Below are positions 15,128-24,199 of a DNA stretch of 42,534 bases, in pieces (the stretch's first letter is position 1; each line of letters opens with the position of its first letter). Position numbers and translations under genes: made by a program. A model generated the notes under the pieces. That model was not told where the DNA came from. It searched no databases and saw nothing but the letters and a program-made list of their open reading frames with translations. The stretch is from a virus. The stretch is from the IMG/VR virus record IMGVR_UViG_3300037297_000056, positions 1 through 42,534 of that record; one strand, 5' to 3'.

Positions 15128-15520
15128 ATGGCATTTACTTACCTGGGCACGCTAGCTACCGATCTTGACAAGGTCAGATTCTACTCTGGTGACAGTTCCA
15201 ACGCGCCAGACGCCGGGATTAAGCCCGGCGGGTACAACTTCCAGGACGCGGAGTTGAATGGGCTGATCTCAGCAGAGGGCACCTGGCAGCGCGCAGTCGC
15301 AGCCGTCTATGAGACTCTGGCAGCATTGTTTGCTCAGGAAGTGGATGAAAAACACGACAAGGTAAGCATGGCGTACAGCCAGAAGGCAGAGCGGTACCAG
15401 GCACTCGCTGAGAAGTGGCGCAAGGATTACGGGCGCTCTGTGGGTGGTGGCACGGTTGCTACTTTGGCACTGACGCGCGTTGATGGCTACTCGGATGACA
15501 TAGCGGCGGACGAAACATGA
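15128..15520 (+). CDS. Head-tail connector-type protein
   Basis: A 130-aa protein from ATG 15128, which begins just after the previous stop. Mostly helical, with YLGTLATDLDKVRFYSGDSS, a DAELNGLISAEG turn and a long helix (WQRAVAAVYETLAALFAQEV). It resembles gp6/gp15-type adaptor proteins that dock on the portal. The 4-nt overlap with the next gene supports co-translation. Confidence 0.6.
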   Translation: MAFTYLGTLATDLDKVRFYSGDSSNAPDAGIKPGGYNFQDAELNGLISAEGTWQRAVAAVYETLAALFAQEVDEKHDKVSMAYSQKAERYQALAEKWRKDYGRSVGGGTVATLALTRVDGYSDDIAADET

Positions 15521-15993
15521 GCATAGAGATCGAAGTGTTTGGTTTGCCAGAGTTAACAGCCAGATTCAACAAGATTGCTGAGTGGATGAACAAGGGCATC
15601 GAAAGCACGATGCAAGAAGCGGTCAAGATTGTATACGATCAGCTTCCTCCAGATCCACCGCCGTCGGGAAGATCGATGCTACCGTTCATCAAAACGGAAC
15701 TTCAGCGTCGTTGGCTCATGTGGGCCATCAACAGTGGCGCGATAACGGTGCCATACCCCAGGACCGGGGAACTGAGAGGAAGTCTGCGGCAAGAGGTACG
15801 AAGCGTAGGCGGGCAGTGGGTTGGCTCGATTGGATCAGACAGTCCGAAGGCAATCTATGTGATAGACGAGAAGCGACAGGCAGCCTATCACAGAGGCACG
15901 TGGTGGACACTGCAAGCTGAGTTTAGGAAAGTCAAGAACAGCATGCTTGTTGTGTTTTCTAGGGCGTTAGCGAAGGTGGTACATGGCCGCTAA
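15517..15993 (+). CDS. Neck / HK97 gp10-like protein
   Basis: A 158-aa protein starting IEIEVFGLPELTARFNKIAE, a typical opening of HK97 gp10-like neck proteins, followed by a helix (MNKGIESTMQEAVKIVYDQL), a PPPSGRSMLPF linker and a beta half with TGELRGSLRQEV and GSIGSDSPKAIYV. These proteins help join the head to the tail. The order fits: adaptor, then this, then the next connector. It overlaps the next gene by 11 nt. Confidence 0.65.
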   Translation: MSIEIEVFGLPELTARFNKIAEWMNKGIESTMQEAVKIVYDQLPPDPPPSGRSMLPFIKTELQRRWLMWAINSGAITVPYPRTGELRGSLRQEVRSVGGQWVGSIGSDSPKAIYVIDEKRQAAYHRGTWWTLQAEFRKVKNSMLVVFSRALAKVVHGR

Positions 15994-16633
15994 TGATTAC
16001 TGCACACACGCAGATATAGAGGCAGCAAACCCTGATGTTACATGGGGCACAACTTACGACGCACTCGGCGCCCTGCTTGCCACTCGTGCCAGCCGTCTGA
16101 TCGATCGCCATGCAAAGGTTGAGCCTGGATTCTTCTCCGTGTCTGAAGACACTACACGTTGGTTCGCGGGTACTGGTGGGTCATCGTTGTGGATAGGACG
16201 GCTAGCTGCCGCGCCAACAACTGTTTCGGTTGCATTGACTGGCGTCGTTGACGGCCCGGCGGGTACGGGCGGCACCTATACGGCTTATGCCGCGACTGAT
16301 TATCAGCTGTGGCCAGCTAATGCACTTCTGGTTGGTGAGCCATACCAGCGTATCGATGCGGCCGGAAGTACCTACACCACATGGGTTGCAGGAGAGAAAA
16401 CGGTTAAGATCGTCGGCAAGTTCGGCTGGTCAACAACCACACCGACCGAGGTACTTCAGGCTGCTGTTATTCAGGCGACAAGATGGCTTCAGCGAGGCAG
16501 GCAGGCATATCAGGATACAGGAGCAGTTATCGAACTTGGACAGTTGACATATACCAAGGCTCTCGACCCTGACGTGGTTGTCATACTAGATTCTTTTATG
16601 GATAGACTGAAGCCAAGAAAGGGCTCGCAATGA
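15983..16633 (+). CDS. Head-tail adaptor
   Basis: A 216-aa protein. The opening DYCTHADIEAANPDVTWG and the helix ALGALLATRASRLIDRH match the start of phage gp6-like adaptor proteins. The middle is a beta domain inserted after the first helices. The C-terminal helix EVLQAAVIQATRWLQRGRQA is typical of the same family. It probably forms a ring below the portal. Confidence 0.6.
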   Translation: MAANDYCTHADIEAANPDVTWGTTYDALGALLATRASRLIDRHAKVEPGFFSVSEDTTRWFAGTGGSSLWIGRLAAAPTTVSVALTGVVDGPAGTGGTYTAYAATDYQLWPANALLVGEPYQRIDAAGSTYTTWVAGEKTVKIVGKFGWSTTTPTEVLQAAVIQATRWLQRGRQAYQDTGAVIELGQLTYTKALDPDVVVILDSFMDRLKPRKGSQ

Positions 16634-17052
16634 CACAGGGTGTCGAGGAAGCAATCGCCAATCTGCAAACGAAGTCAAAGGCTGCTGGGTGTGCGGATGC
16701 GCCAGAGTATGCAATTAGCGCCATGGGGCCTTCGCCGTTCTCTCTTGCTTTCGAGGGAAGCGGCGAGACGGAACTGATAAGCGCTGGGTTTGCAAAAGAC
16801 TTCCCTACTCTGATTGTGCAGCATCATGTATCTGCCAACATGCTGCCAAAGGACATCGAGAAGGCAGCTGGGTTGCGTGATACGTTTCTGAAGTCACTGC
16901 GAGACGATCCGACGCTGGGCGGCGCAGTTGACACCATTGTATCGATACGTCGAAAGTTCGGGGAAATGGCGTTCGGAACTGGAACAGGCGCATTCAGGAC
17001 GGTCGGCTATCAATACGAGATCAGGGTCAAGATAGCGCTTGAACAAACGTGA
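16630..17052 (+). CDS. Tail completion / tail terminator protein
   Basis: A 140-aa protein with helix EEAIANLQTKSKAAGCADAP, a FPTLIVQHHVSANMLPKD segment and a C-terminal strand set ending YQYEIRVKIALE. The size, position before the tail tube gene and mixed fold fit tail-terminator proteins that cap the tube where it joins the head. There is no unique motif. Confidence 0.55.
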   Translation: MTQGVEEAIANLQTKSKAAGCADAPEYAISAMGPSPFSLAFEGSGETELISAGFAKDFPTLIVQHHVSANMLPKDIEKAAGLRDTFLKSLRDDPTLGGAVDTIVSIRRKFGEMAFGTGTGAFRTVGYQYEIRVKIALEQT

Positions 17053-17059
17053 GGTGAGT

Positions 17060-17257
17060 ATGCTGAGGTATACGGGTGGTGGATGCGGTGGCAGTTTGCC
17101 AGGCATCCCGGCAAGAGATTTGACGGATCAAGAGGTTGATCGACTGGGCGGCGAAACTTCGCTGCTCGCAACCGGACTGTACGAGAAAGACAAACACGAG
17201 AAGCCGCCCAAGAATAAAGCGGCAGAAACGACCGATGAGTATGACGAAGCAGAGTGA
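17060..17257 (+). CDS. Small phage protein in the tail operon
   Basis: A 65-aa protein (ATG 17060, after GAGGTGAGT) with an RYTGGGCGGSLPGIPARDLT opening and a GLYE segment before a charged tail. Similar short proteins occur next to tail genes in other phages, but the function is unknown. It overlaps the glycosyltransferase gene by 23 nt. Confidence 0.5.
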   Translation: MLRYTGGGCGGSLPGIPARDLTDQEVDRLGGETSLLATGLYEKDKHEKPPKNKAAETTDEYDEAE

Positions 17258-17945
17258 GCCCTGGCCACGCGTTTTGGTCGGAATGCCACGCGAGCGCACG
17301 ATGCCCAACTGTGGGCACGTCAGCATGTTGAAGATCGCCCAGCGCGGATATCCGATCATCGACCTGCCATACTCACGCACGGATGTGGCACGCAACAAGT
17401 TTGCTGAGCACCTGTTGGCAAGTGATTTCACGCACTTGCTGATGTTGGACTGCGATCACGATCATCCTGATGACATTGTTGCAAGATTGGCGCGGTGGGT
17501 CGTGGACGATCCGGACAGAAAGGTAATAGCAGGCAAGGTGCGGCGCCGTGGTGCACCGTTCGACCTGTTAATGTTTCTCCCAGACGGCGAGGGAGCTTAT
17601 TATAGCCCTGCCGATCTTCCGGAAGGACTGATCAAGGTAGTCAACGGCAACGGGCCTGGATACGTAGCCACGTCGGCGATATTGATAGCCCGTGAGGTAT
17701 TCGAAACGATACCGTGGCCTTGGTTCAAGTATGAATATCCAGAACCAGGATACTATCCGACTGAGGATATCTGGTTCTGCAAGCAGTGCACAGAGAACGG
17801 GATCGATATCTGGATGGATACAACATTTATCAGTCCACACCTGATGGAGAATTTTGTAACGGATGAAACCTATCACAATTACGCCATGGTTCATCCCGAG
17901 ATAGTGCAGAAGATAGAGGAAACGGAGGCTGTCAATGGCAGTTAA
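17235..17945 (+). CDS. Glycosyltransferase-like protein (GT-A fold)
   Basis: About 236 aa from ATG 17235 (ATG 17241 is an alternative). The first strand (PRVLVGMPRERTMP) and helix, then FTHLLMLDCDHDHPDDIV, give a GT-A nucleotide-sugar domain with a D72-X-D74 metal-binding pair. Later, GYYPTEDIWFCKQCTENGI resembles the acceptor-side ED motif. It probably transfers a sugar from a nucleotide-sugar donor. Its location between the tail terminator and tail tube genes points to glycosylation of a virion protein, but modification of a cell-surface glycan is possible. The substrate is unknown. Confidence 0.7.
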   Translation: MSMTKQSEPWPRVLVGMPRERTMPNCGHVSMLKIAQRGYPIIDLPYSRTDVARNKFAEHLLASDFTHLLMLDCDHDHPDDIVARLARWVVDDPDRKVIAGKVRRRGAPFDLLMFLPDGEGAYYSPADLPEGLIKVVNGNGPGYVATSAILIAREVFETIPWPWFKYEYPEPGYYPTEDIWFCKQCTENGIDIWMDTTFISPHLMENFVTDETYHNYAMVHPEIVQKIEETEAVNGS

Positions 17946-18930
17946 AGCGCTTAGATCAATACAGATCGGTGCGGAAACCACGGCCGGAACCGAGGTGGAT
18001 GCTACCACGATTCTGAGAGGAACGGGAACCATTGAAGACCTGGGCGTTCCTGTCCTGGCTGATGAGGACGTCGGCTATATGATGGGAACAGATCGAACCT
18101 ATATCCCCAAACTGGAAGGGGCACTGACGTTTGAGTGTGACGCCACTTACGAGCAGCTGCCAATCATACTCGATGCTGGGATCAAGACTGTCAGCCCAAC
18201 CACTGTTGGATCCGGGAGCGGGTATATCTATACGTATCCATTTCCGACGACCGCTGCGGGGGCAATCCAAACTCGCACCATCGAGGCCGGCGACGACGCT
18301 GGAGACGAAATCATGCTGTATTCGTTCGTTAAGAGCTTCAAACTGTCCGGCAAATCCGGCGAGGCGATCATGCTGTCGGCGGATTGGGTTGGCCGAGACG
18401 TCAATCCTACCACGGCAACGACAGATGCCGCGCTTCCGACCGTTTCCACGATCCTCTTTGGTCATTGCTACCTGTACATCGATACAGCCGGAGGGACGGC
18501 TGGAGACACAGTAAAAAGCAACACGCTTCTGGCGTTCGATCTCGATGTAAAGACTGGGCAGATGCCTGTATACACTGCGGACGGCAATCTGTACTTTGGC
18601 TTCGTCAAGCAGGTGCAGCCTGAGATCGAGTTAAAAGTAACGTTTGAGAACGACGCCACCAGCATTGCCCAGCACGCAGCGATGAAAGCCCAGACGGCAC
18701 AGCAGGTAAGGCTCAAGGTGATGGGCCCAGCACTGGAGACGACCGGAACAGCGTACACCACCAAGACGCTGATCATCGATGTAGTGGGCAAGTGGACAAA
18801 GTTTGACAAGATTGGCGAAGAAAACGGGAACGATGTCCTCTCTGGAACACTGGCAGGAAGATATAACGCCACCGCAGCGACCGCCGGGCAGATCATCGTT
18901 GTCAACGAATTGGCAGCCCTGGCGGGCTAG
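17935..18930 (+). CDS. Major tail (tube) protein
   Basis: A 331-aa protein, beta-rich, with LRSIQIGAETTAGTEVDATTIL at the N terminus and repeated threonine/alanine-rich strands. It lies directly upstream of the frameshifted chaperone genes and tape measure, the standard place for the tube protein. Its length allows an added immunoglobulin-like domain, but I cannot define one. It polymerises as hexameric rings around the tape measure. Confidence 0.75.
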   Translation: MAVKALRSIQIGAETTAGTEVDATTILRGTGTIEDLGVPVLADEDVGYMMGTDRTYIPKLEGALTFECDATYEQLPIILDAGIKTVSPTTVGSGSGYIYTYPFPTTAAGAIQTRTIEAGDDAGDEIMLYSFVKSFKLSGKSGEAIMLSADWVGRDVNPTTATTDAALPTVSTILFGHCYLYIDTAGGTAGDTVKSNTLLAFDLDVKTGQMPVYTADGNLYFGFVKQVQPEIELKVTFENDATSIAQHAAMKAQTAQQVRLKVMGPALETTGTAYTTKTLIIDVVGKWTKFDKIGEENGNDVLSGTLAGRYNATAATAGQIIVVNELAALAG

Positions 18931-18943
18931 AAAGCAGCAGTCG

Positions 18944-19267
18944 ATGGATATCAATATCGTCGTGACTGACGAGCGGAAAGAAGAGCTTACGATCGGAGCC
19001 CGGATTGCATTGGAAGATGCATTGAAAGGCGTTGAACCGGATGTTCGATCTATGCGTGAACTGATCGCCACCTTCATGCAGACCAAGGATGGGGAGTGGA
19101 TGCCAGACGATGAAGCGTTTGCCGTCCTTGACAGAGTCAAGCAAAAGGATTTTGGCGATGTTTTTCGACCGTTCATAGAAGCTTTTATTGAGAGCATGAT
19201 CCCAAAAGAGAACGGGAACAGCTCATCATCTGCGTCTACCACGGAGGCGCAGCCCCTTGGTGGGTAG
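18944..19267 (+). CDS. Tail assembly chaperone, short form (G-like)
   Basis: A 107-aa protein from ATG 18944, mostly acidic and helical (EELTIGARIALEDALKGV, VRSMRELIATFMQTKD). It ends GNSSSSASTTEAQPLGG. It binds the tape measure during tail assembly. About 19 codons before its stop lies the heptamer CCCAAAA in the slippery register C CCA AAA. A -1 shift there makes the longer fusion described at 19201-19473. Confidence 0.75.
   Translation: MDINIVVTDERKEELTIGARIALEDALKGVEPDVRSMRELIATFMQTKDGEWMPDDEAFAVLDRVKQKDFGDVFRPFIEAFIESMIPKENGNSSSSASTTEAQPLGG
19201..19207 (+). promoter_or_regulatory. Programmed -1 frameshift heptamer
   Basis: CCCAAAA in the register C CCA AAA, a standard X XXY YYZ slippery site. 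Shifting back by one joins the frame of 18944 to the frame that ends at 19473. Both frames are open through this point. Confidence 0.75.
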
Positions 19268-19473
19268 TTGAGCTTGTGCGCTCGAACAAATGGGGCAGGC
19301 CGCCATGGGAGATGGAGTTGTTCCCGGAAGAAGTAACATGGATCGATAAAATGCGCTGGCGCTATCGCTGGCAGTTGTGGATGGAGCATAGGATCAGGTG
19401 GCGCAATACTAGAGACTATTCAGAGCCAGGAACGCTGGAACTGGTCAAACTGGAGCTTATGATCAATGGGTGA
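19201..19473 (+). CDS. Tail assembly chaperone, frameshift extension (T-like)
   Basis: Reading the -1 frame from CCCAAAA (19201-19207) is open to the stop at 19473, with no ATG near its start, so it should be made only as a fusion with the upstream gene (about 176 aa in total). The extension is rich in tryptophan and arginine (RSNKWGRPPW, MRWRYRWQLWMEHRIRWR). This G/GT-type layout is standard for siphophage tail chaperones. The 8-nt overlap with the tape measure start agrees. Confidence 0.72.
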   Translation, partial: PKREREQLIICVYHGGAAPWWVVELVRSNKWGRPPWEMELFPEEVTWIDKMRWRYRWQLWMEHRIRWRNTRDYSEPGTLELVKLELMING

Positions 19474-20992
19474 CGAGGAACTCAGAGTAAAGATAACTGT
19501 GCAAGGTGGCGAGCAGGCAAAAAAGGCGCTCGACTCTGCCACCACGTCATCTAAAACCCTGACAAAGACATTCTCAAACCTCATCCCAGGCGTCAAGGAT
19601 GCGACTAGCAAGATAGACGACCTGGCCGGCATAACGAAGGAACTCGGCCCGACGATAGGAATATCGGCCGAAGCGTCCGCTGGGCTTGCCACGCAAATGG
19701 CAGCCCTTGCGCCTGTCATCGGTGCTGTGGTTGTTGCTATTGGTGTTGCAGTAGCAGCACTTGCCGGCCTGAAGACTGCCATAGATCTCGCAGTTGATGC
19801 TGCGCCACTTGAGAGCATACAACTCGGTTTTGATTTGTCCGCAAAGCGCGCCACAGCTATGGGTGACGACGTGCTGGCAGCCATGCAAAAAGCATCTGGT
19901 GGCACGATTGAAGCCGAAGCACTCATGAAGAAGTTCAACGATGCTTCCATGCTTGTGTCGCCAGATTTTGCGCTGATGCTTACTGATGCGCTTGAGCCGC
20001 TGCAAAAGGTGGCGGCGACGACTGGCGAGAGCATGGATTATCTTACCAGTTCGTTTGTTACCGGTGTCGGTCGCTTATCGAAACCGATTCTTGACAATCT
20101 GCGTATTACAGTAGACACAGAAAAGGCTTATGCCCAGTATGCAAGAACGCTCGGTAAAGCTACTGATGCTCTCACAAAACAAGAGCAGCAAATGGCATTG
20201 GCGAATTACACCATAGAGCAACTGAAGGCCAACACCGCAGGCTTGCCAAGTGTTACTCAGACCGCATCCGGTATCATGCAGAGCTTCGCTGCCTCAGCAC
20301 GAGATCTGCGCAAGGCACTCGGTCTGTCTGTCCTCCCGATATTGACAGAGGTCTTACGTGTGTTTGGTGTTCCTCTACGTACCGCAATGCAGACGGCAGC
20401 GAGAGGTTTTCGTGCTGTCGGCAATGTACTCAAGAACACGCTTAACCAGCCAGAGGTTAGGGAAGCACTCGATGGATTGTCTGCATCGTTGAGCGAGTTG
20501 TTTGGGCAGAGTATGCAGGCCGCTATGAAGACTATTGTCGCTTTGGTGACGAGGTGGGCGCAGAATTGGGCCAGAACTGGACCGCAAACAATAAAGACCA
20601 TCACGGCCATAGTGAATGAATTGAGCACACTGGCCGTCGTGATCAATCGCGTCCTCGATGCCATGAATCAGCTCGGGCTCATCAAGACGACAGCAAAGGA
20701 CTTGACGGCAGCCTCTATTGTGGCCGGCTATACTCCGACAAAAGCCCCGAACTCGGGCGGTATTATGACCTATGCAGGTGGAACAAATTTCCATCCCGGC
20801 GGCCTGGCAATAGTCGGTGATCGTGGACCGGAAGTGGTTAATCTTCCGCGTGGATCTCAGGTTTACCCGAGCGGATCGGCGAATATGGGCGGTATGAGGA
20901 TTTACGGGCCTATCAGCATTACAGCCCCCAGCGATGGCAGTTTGGCGGCACTGATGCACAACATGGAAGCGGCAGCGACGGCTACAGTATGA
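19466..20992 (+). CDS. Tail tape measure protein
   Basis: A 508-aa protein with a long helical region, a hydrophobic segment (LAPVIGAVVVAIGVAVAALA, about residues 83-102) and repeated helices (QQMALANYTIEQLKANT, TAARGFRAVGNVLKNTL). The C terminus, GGLAIVGDRGPEVVNLPRGS followed by QVYPSG, is typical of tape measure proteins. It sets tail length; at roughly 0.15 nm per residue this predicts a short siphoviral tail of about 75 nm. It overlaps the chaperone extension by 8 nt and the Dit gene by 4 nt. Confidence 0.88.
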   Translation: MGDEELRVKITVQGGEQAKKALDSATTSSKTLTKTFSNLIPGVKDATSKIDDLAGITKELGPTIGISAEASAGLATQMAALAPVIGAVVVAIGVAVAALAGLKTAIDLAVDAAPLESIQLGFDLSAKRATAMGDDVLAAMQKASGGTIEAEALMKKFNDASMLVSPDFALMLTDALEPLQKVAATTGESMDYLTSSFVTGVGRLSKPILDNLRITVDTEKAYAQYARTLGKATDALTKQEQQMALANYTIEQLKANTAGLPSVTQTASGIMQSFAASARDLRKALGLSVLPILTEVLRVFGVPLRTAMQTAARGFRAVGNVLKNTLNQPEVREALDGLSASLSELFGQSMQAAMKTIVALVTRWAQNWARTGPQTIKTITAIVNELSTLAVVINRVLDAMNQLGLIKTTAKDLTAASIVAGYTPTKAPNSGGIMTYAGGTNFHPGGLAIVGDRGPEVVNLPRGSQVYPSGSANMGGMRIYGPISITAPSDGSLAALMHNMEAAATATV

Positions 20993-23175
20993 ACTTAAGC
21001 ATTGTCTCGTTTAATGGCACAAGCCTGAATGATAGTAGTTTCGAGGCGTATTTCCCGAATCCGTCCGTGATGGCAGGTCCGGAAGGTGAACCTGGTTTTG
21101 TCGAACGCAGCTATTTCGGACCAGTGTTCACCTACAAGAAGCGCAAGCCGCGAGTGCTGCCAATTCACATCAAAATGAAGGGTACTGTTGCCTCAGACGT
21201 CGATACACTCAAGGCGCTGTTCAATCCATACTCTGACGAGGAGTACAAGTTGCTCGCTGCGGATCTTAACGACAGCAGCAAGCAATATTATGTGTATGGT
21301 ACTCCTATCAGTATCCCTGACGTTGATGGCCAGGAGATGGTGGTCAATCTGTGGGTAGCGGACCCAGTATGGAAAACAGAAACCGAGACAGAGGTGGAAT
21401 GGGCTGTCACGACTGACGGCGATCAGGAAAGTATCACAGTCGGTGGATCGTTCTACAGCGAGCCAACCTTTGAGATCATACCAACCGCAGCAAAGTCAGG
21501 CGGCAAGGCTTACCGTGTTTTCTGCCCAGTATACAACCCATCTACCACAATAACATACACTGATAATCCACTAGACATAGTTGACGATGGGCTTGATACC
21601 GAGGCGCTGATAGCTGACGCTACAACATACGTTCTTATTAACGACGGAAGCGGCATCACAGATGCGGATGTTACCATAGACGTTGATGGGGAGGTTGGCG
21701 ATTTTCCGACCTCCGGCCTGGCCTATGTTGGCACTGAGCAGATTAGCTACACCGGCTATGCTGCTGGACAGCTGACTGGTTGCACGCGTGGGGTTAACGG
21801 CACGTCTGCGGCAGCTCATGGTGACGACGATCCTATCTATGCCTCTAGGATGGAGGCCGACGGCGGCGATATTCAGGTGCTTGTCGATGGCATCGCTGTA
21901 AACTATTGGCTGCAAGACATCAACGACGCTACCACACAGGTGTGGATCAATGCTAATCTATCGCCTGGTTATTCCATGACAAATGGCGTGCTGATTGCGG
22001 ACAGCGGAGATATATCCACCATCACACTGGAAAACACCACCGCAAACATCGACGCGATCAATGCTCTTCCCGGTAATGGCCGATTGTTGATTGACAGCGA
22101 ACTTTTTAGCTACACCGGGAAGAACGTAACAACAAGACAATTCACTGGTGTGACCCGCGAGGCATTCAACACGACGGCTGCAGAACACACCGTTGGTGAT
22201 GATGTGTGGTGGATAGAGCACGAGATTTATATATATCACGGTGTGCACGATCTCCCATCATTTACCGTAGACGATGACTACAAACCGTGTCTCGAACTTG
22301 ACAGCACCAATGCTGAATGGACATATGACAGCACATTTTTCAAAACAGACGCATTGTCTTTGACTACAGGTATTGCGGGATGGTACTATGCAAAAGGAAC
22401 AACGTATTCTACTGGCAGTTCGCCGTACGTCCATCGATATTACGAGTCAATGTCGACCAGCGATCCTGAAACACAGACCGGGACGTCTAACAAGACCTTT
22501 TCTGTCATAGGGGAATGGGCTAAGGACTTAGACTACGCACCACTTAACTATGGGTTTTTAGTTACCATACAGGCAGGGTTTACGCATGTAGCTGCTACTG
22601 GCAAAAAATGGTATTCGTCAACAGCGGGTACAGATTGGTTTGCTGCGCCAACCACGTATGGATCTTTTGGCGCCGATAACGCATGGAAGTTCCACGTTAC
22701 AGCCCCATCAGTTGCAGACACTATAGAGTCATGGTCGCAATCCACGCTAGACCTGGGCGGCACTTTCTATACGATGCATATGGCGTTTTATCGAGATTTT
22801 GGAGACAGGGATCACAAGGCCAGAATAGAAGCTGACACATTTGTTTTTACAATTGACGCAACGCAGGCGCCAGTCGCTGGAGCTGGTGCTTCGAACGAGT
22901 ACTATCACATCAACTCCTCGCTCGTGAATACCACAACTGGCGACTACATCGATATAGATTATTATTGCAATCTCAACGCTGCGCTGATTATCAGCACAGC
23001 AGATCATACAGTAGTCGACAATGATAGCGGGGCCTATGCTCGTGGTGCTATTCAGTTATCGAGCTATCGCCACGATTGGCTCAAGATGATTCCAGGCGCG
23101 AACGTCTTGGAATGGGACGAAACTGGGGCAACCGGCTTGACCATCAATGTAAAAAGACGGGAGCGCAAATTGTGA
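20989..23175 (+). CDS. Distal tail protein (Dit-like) with inserted repeat domains
   Basis: A 728-aa protein. The N-terminal 150 residues (FGPVFTYKKRKPRVLPIHIK, VASDVDTLKALFNPYSDEE) are Dit-like, and the C terminus (WLKMIPGANVLEWDETGATG) is the usual end of such proteins. Between them is a large insert with two copies of a small domain: VGTEQISYTGY...TGCTRGVNGTSAAAHGDD (around residues 245-285) and IDSELFSYTGK...TGVTREAFNTTAAEHTVGDD (around 365-405). The insert probably forms side domains that bind surface sugars. The protein forms the hub ring at the tail tip. Confidence 0.75.
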   Translation: MNLSIVSFNGTSLNDSSFEAYFPNPSVMAGPEGEPGFVERSYFGPVFTYKKRKPRVLPIHIKMKGTVASDVDTLKALFNPYSDEEYKLLAADLNDSSKQYYVYGTPISIPDVDGQEMVVNLWVADPVWKTETETEVEWAVTTDGDQESITVGGSFYSEPTFEIIPTAAKSGGKAYRVFCPVYNPSTTITYTDNPLDIVDDGLDTEALIADATTYVLINDGSGITDADVTIDVDGEVGDFPTSGLAYVGTEQISYTGYAAGQLTGCTRGVNGTSAAAHGDDDPIYASRMEADGGDIQVLVDGIAVNYWLQDINDATTQVWINANLSPGYSMTNGVLIADSGDISTITLENTTANIDAINALPGNGRLLIDSELFSYTGKNVTTRQFTGVTREAFNTTAAEHTVGDDVWWIEHEIYIYHGVHDLPSFTVDDDYKPCLELDSTNAEWTYDSTFFKTDALSLTTGIAGWYYAKGTTYSTGSSPYVHRYYESMSTSDPETQTGTSNKTFSVIGEWAKDLDYAPLNYGFLVTIQAGFTHVAATGKKWYSSTAGTDWFAAPTTYGSFGADNAWKFHVTAPSVADTIESWSQSTLDLGGTFYTMHMAFYRDFGDRDHKARIEADTFVFTIDATQAPVAGAGASNEYYHINSSLVNTTTGDYIDIDYYCNLNAALIISTADHTVVDNDSGAYARGAIQLSSYRHDWLKMIPGANVLEWDETGATGLTINVKRRERKL

Positions 23176-24197
23176 GCACGCTTCGTCTCTTCGACAAAAA
23201 TGGGGTACCTATACCAGGCGGAGACATTGACGCATTGGTTGACAGGTCATGGGTGCTCAATGGCATCGGGCACGCAAACATCACCATAGCCAAGACAGAC
23301 CCAGCATGTACTGCTACGCGATTAAAGTTCGGCAATCGCATCCTGATACAAGAGGACGATATGGGCACATGGGGCGGAATCATTCTGCCGCCTCGCAGCT
23401 GGGCAGCCAGCCCGGTGCAGTTCACCGCATACACAATCGAGCAATTGCTGAAAGATGGCAGATATCCAGCCGCATCGAGTTATTCTGGATATGCGGGCGG
23501 AATATTCGAGGATCTGATTGCGTCTGCTAACGCAACAGAGGATACACTGATAAATTTTGGCTATGCATATGAAGGCGGTGAGAGTTGGACAGAGGAAACA
23601 ACAGAGAGCGTATACAATGCGATGACCTCCATAGCAAAACGCACTGGCCAGGATTGGGAAATCGAGCCCAGTATCGATAGTATAGGCAATATCCAGTGGA
23701 CAGCCTACTGGCGATTATCGCGTGGACAAGACCTGAGCGAAAGCGTAGTGCTTGAAGAAGGTAAGCATTTTGAACTTGCCGGCGGACCACTGCTTGTAGA
23801 GCAAGGGCCGATCTACAATTCGATCAAGCTGGTTGCTTTCGATGGGGTAGGATCGACAACAACCGTGATGGCTGAGGATGAAGACAGCATAGCGCTTTAT
23901 GGAGCCTTGCAGGGCCTCTTTAATAAAACTGTTCCTACCGGATACACAGCGCAAACATACTGCGATCACCTGCTGAGTGTTCACAAACAGCCGCGCAAGA
24001 CCTTCAAACTTGCGGTCATTAACGACGATGTTGATACGCTCGGGAGCATCAGGTTGGGAAACACGGTAACAATTAGGCTCGTCACGTATGGCTTCACTGG
24101 TAACGGGCTGGGGCTTAAAACACAAGTGCGCATCCTGGCGATTGAGGCAGACGAGCGCGATAGTACGTTAACGCTCGTGGTAAATGAGGTGACATAA
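23172..24197 (+). CDS. Tail hub / baseplate (gp27-like or Tal-type) protein
   Basis: A 341-aa protein from GTG 23172, whose GTGA overlaps the Dit stop. The opening STLRLFDKNGVPIPGGDID and DRSWVLNGIGHANITIAKTD, then GIILPPRS..., YTIEQLLKDGRYP and a C-terminal GNTVTIRLVTYGF...VRILAIEADERDSTLTLVV, fit the hub fold seen after Dit in siphophages. No peptidase motif is visible. Confidence 0.7.
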   Translation: MSTLRLFDKNGVPIPGGDIDALVDRSWVLNGIGHANITIAKTDPACTATRLKFGNRILIQEDDMGTWGGIILPPRSWAASPVQFTAYTIEQLLKDGRYPAASSYSGYAGGIFEDLIASANATEDTLINFGYAYEGGESWTEETTESVYNAMTSIAKRTGQDWEIEPSIDSIGNIQWTAYWRLSRGQDLSESVVLEEGKHFELAGGPLLVEQGPIYNSIKLVAFDGVGSTTTVMAEDEDSIALYGALQGLFNKTVPTGYTAQTYCDHLLSVHKQPRKTFKLAVINDDVDTLGSIRLGNTVTIRLVTYGFTGNGLGLKTQVRILAIEADERDSTLTLVVNEVT

Positions 24198-24199
24198 TA

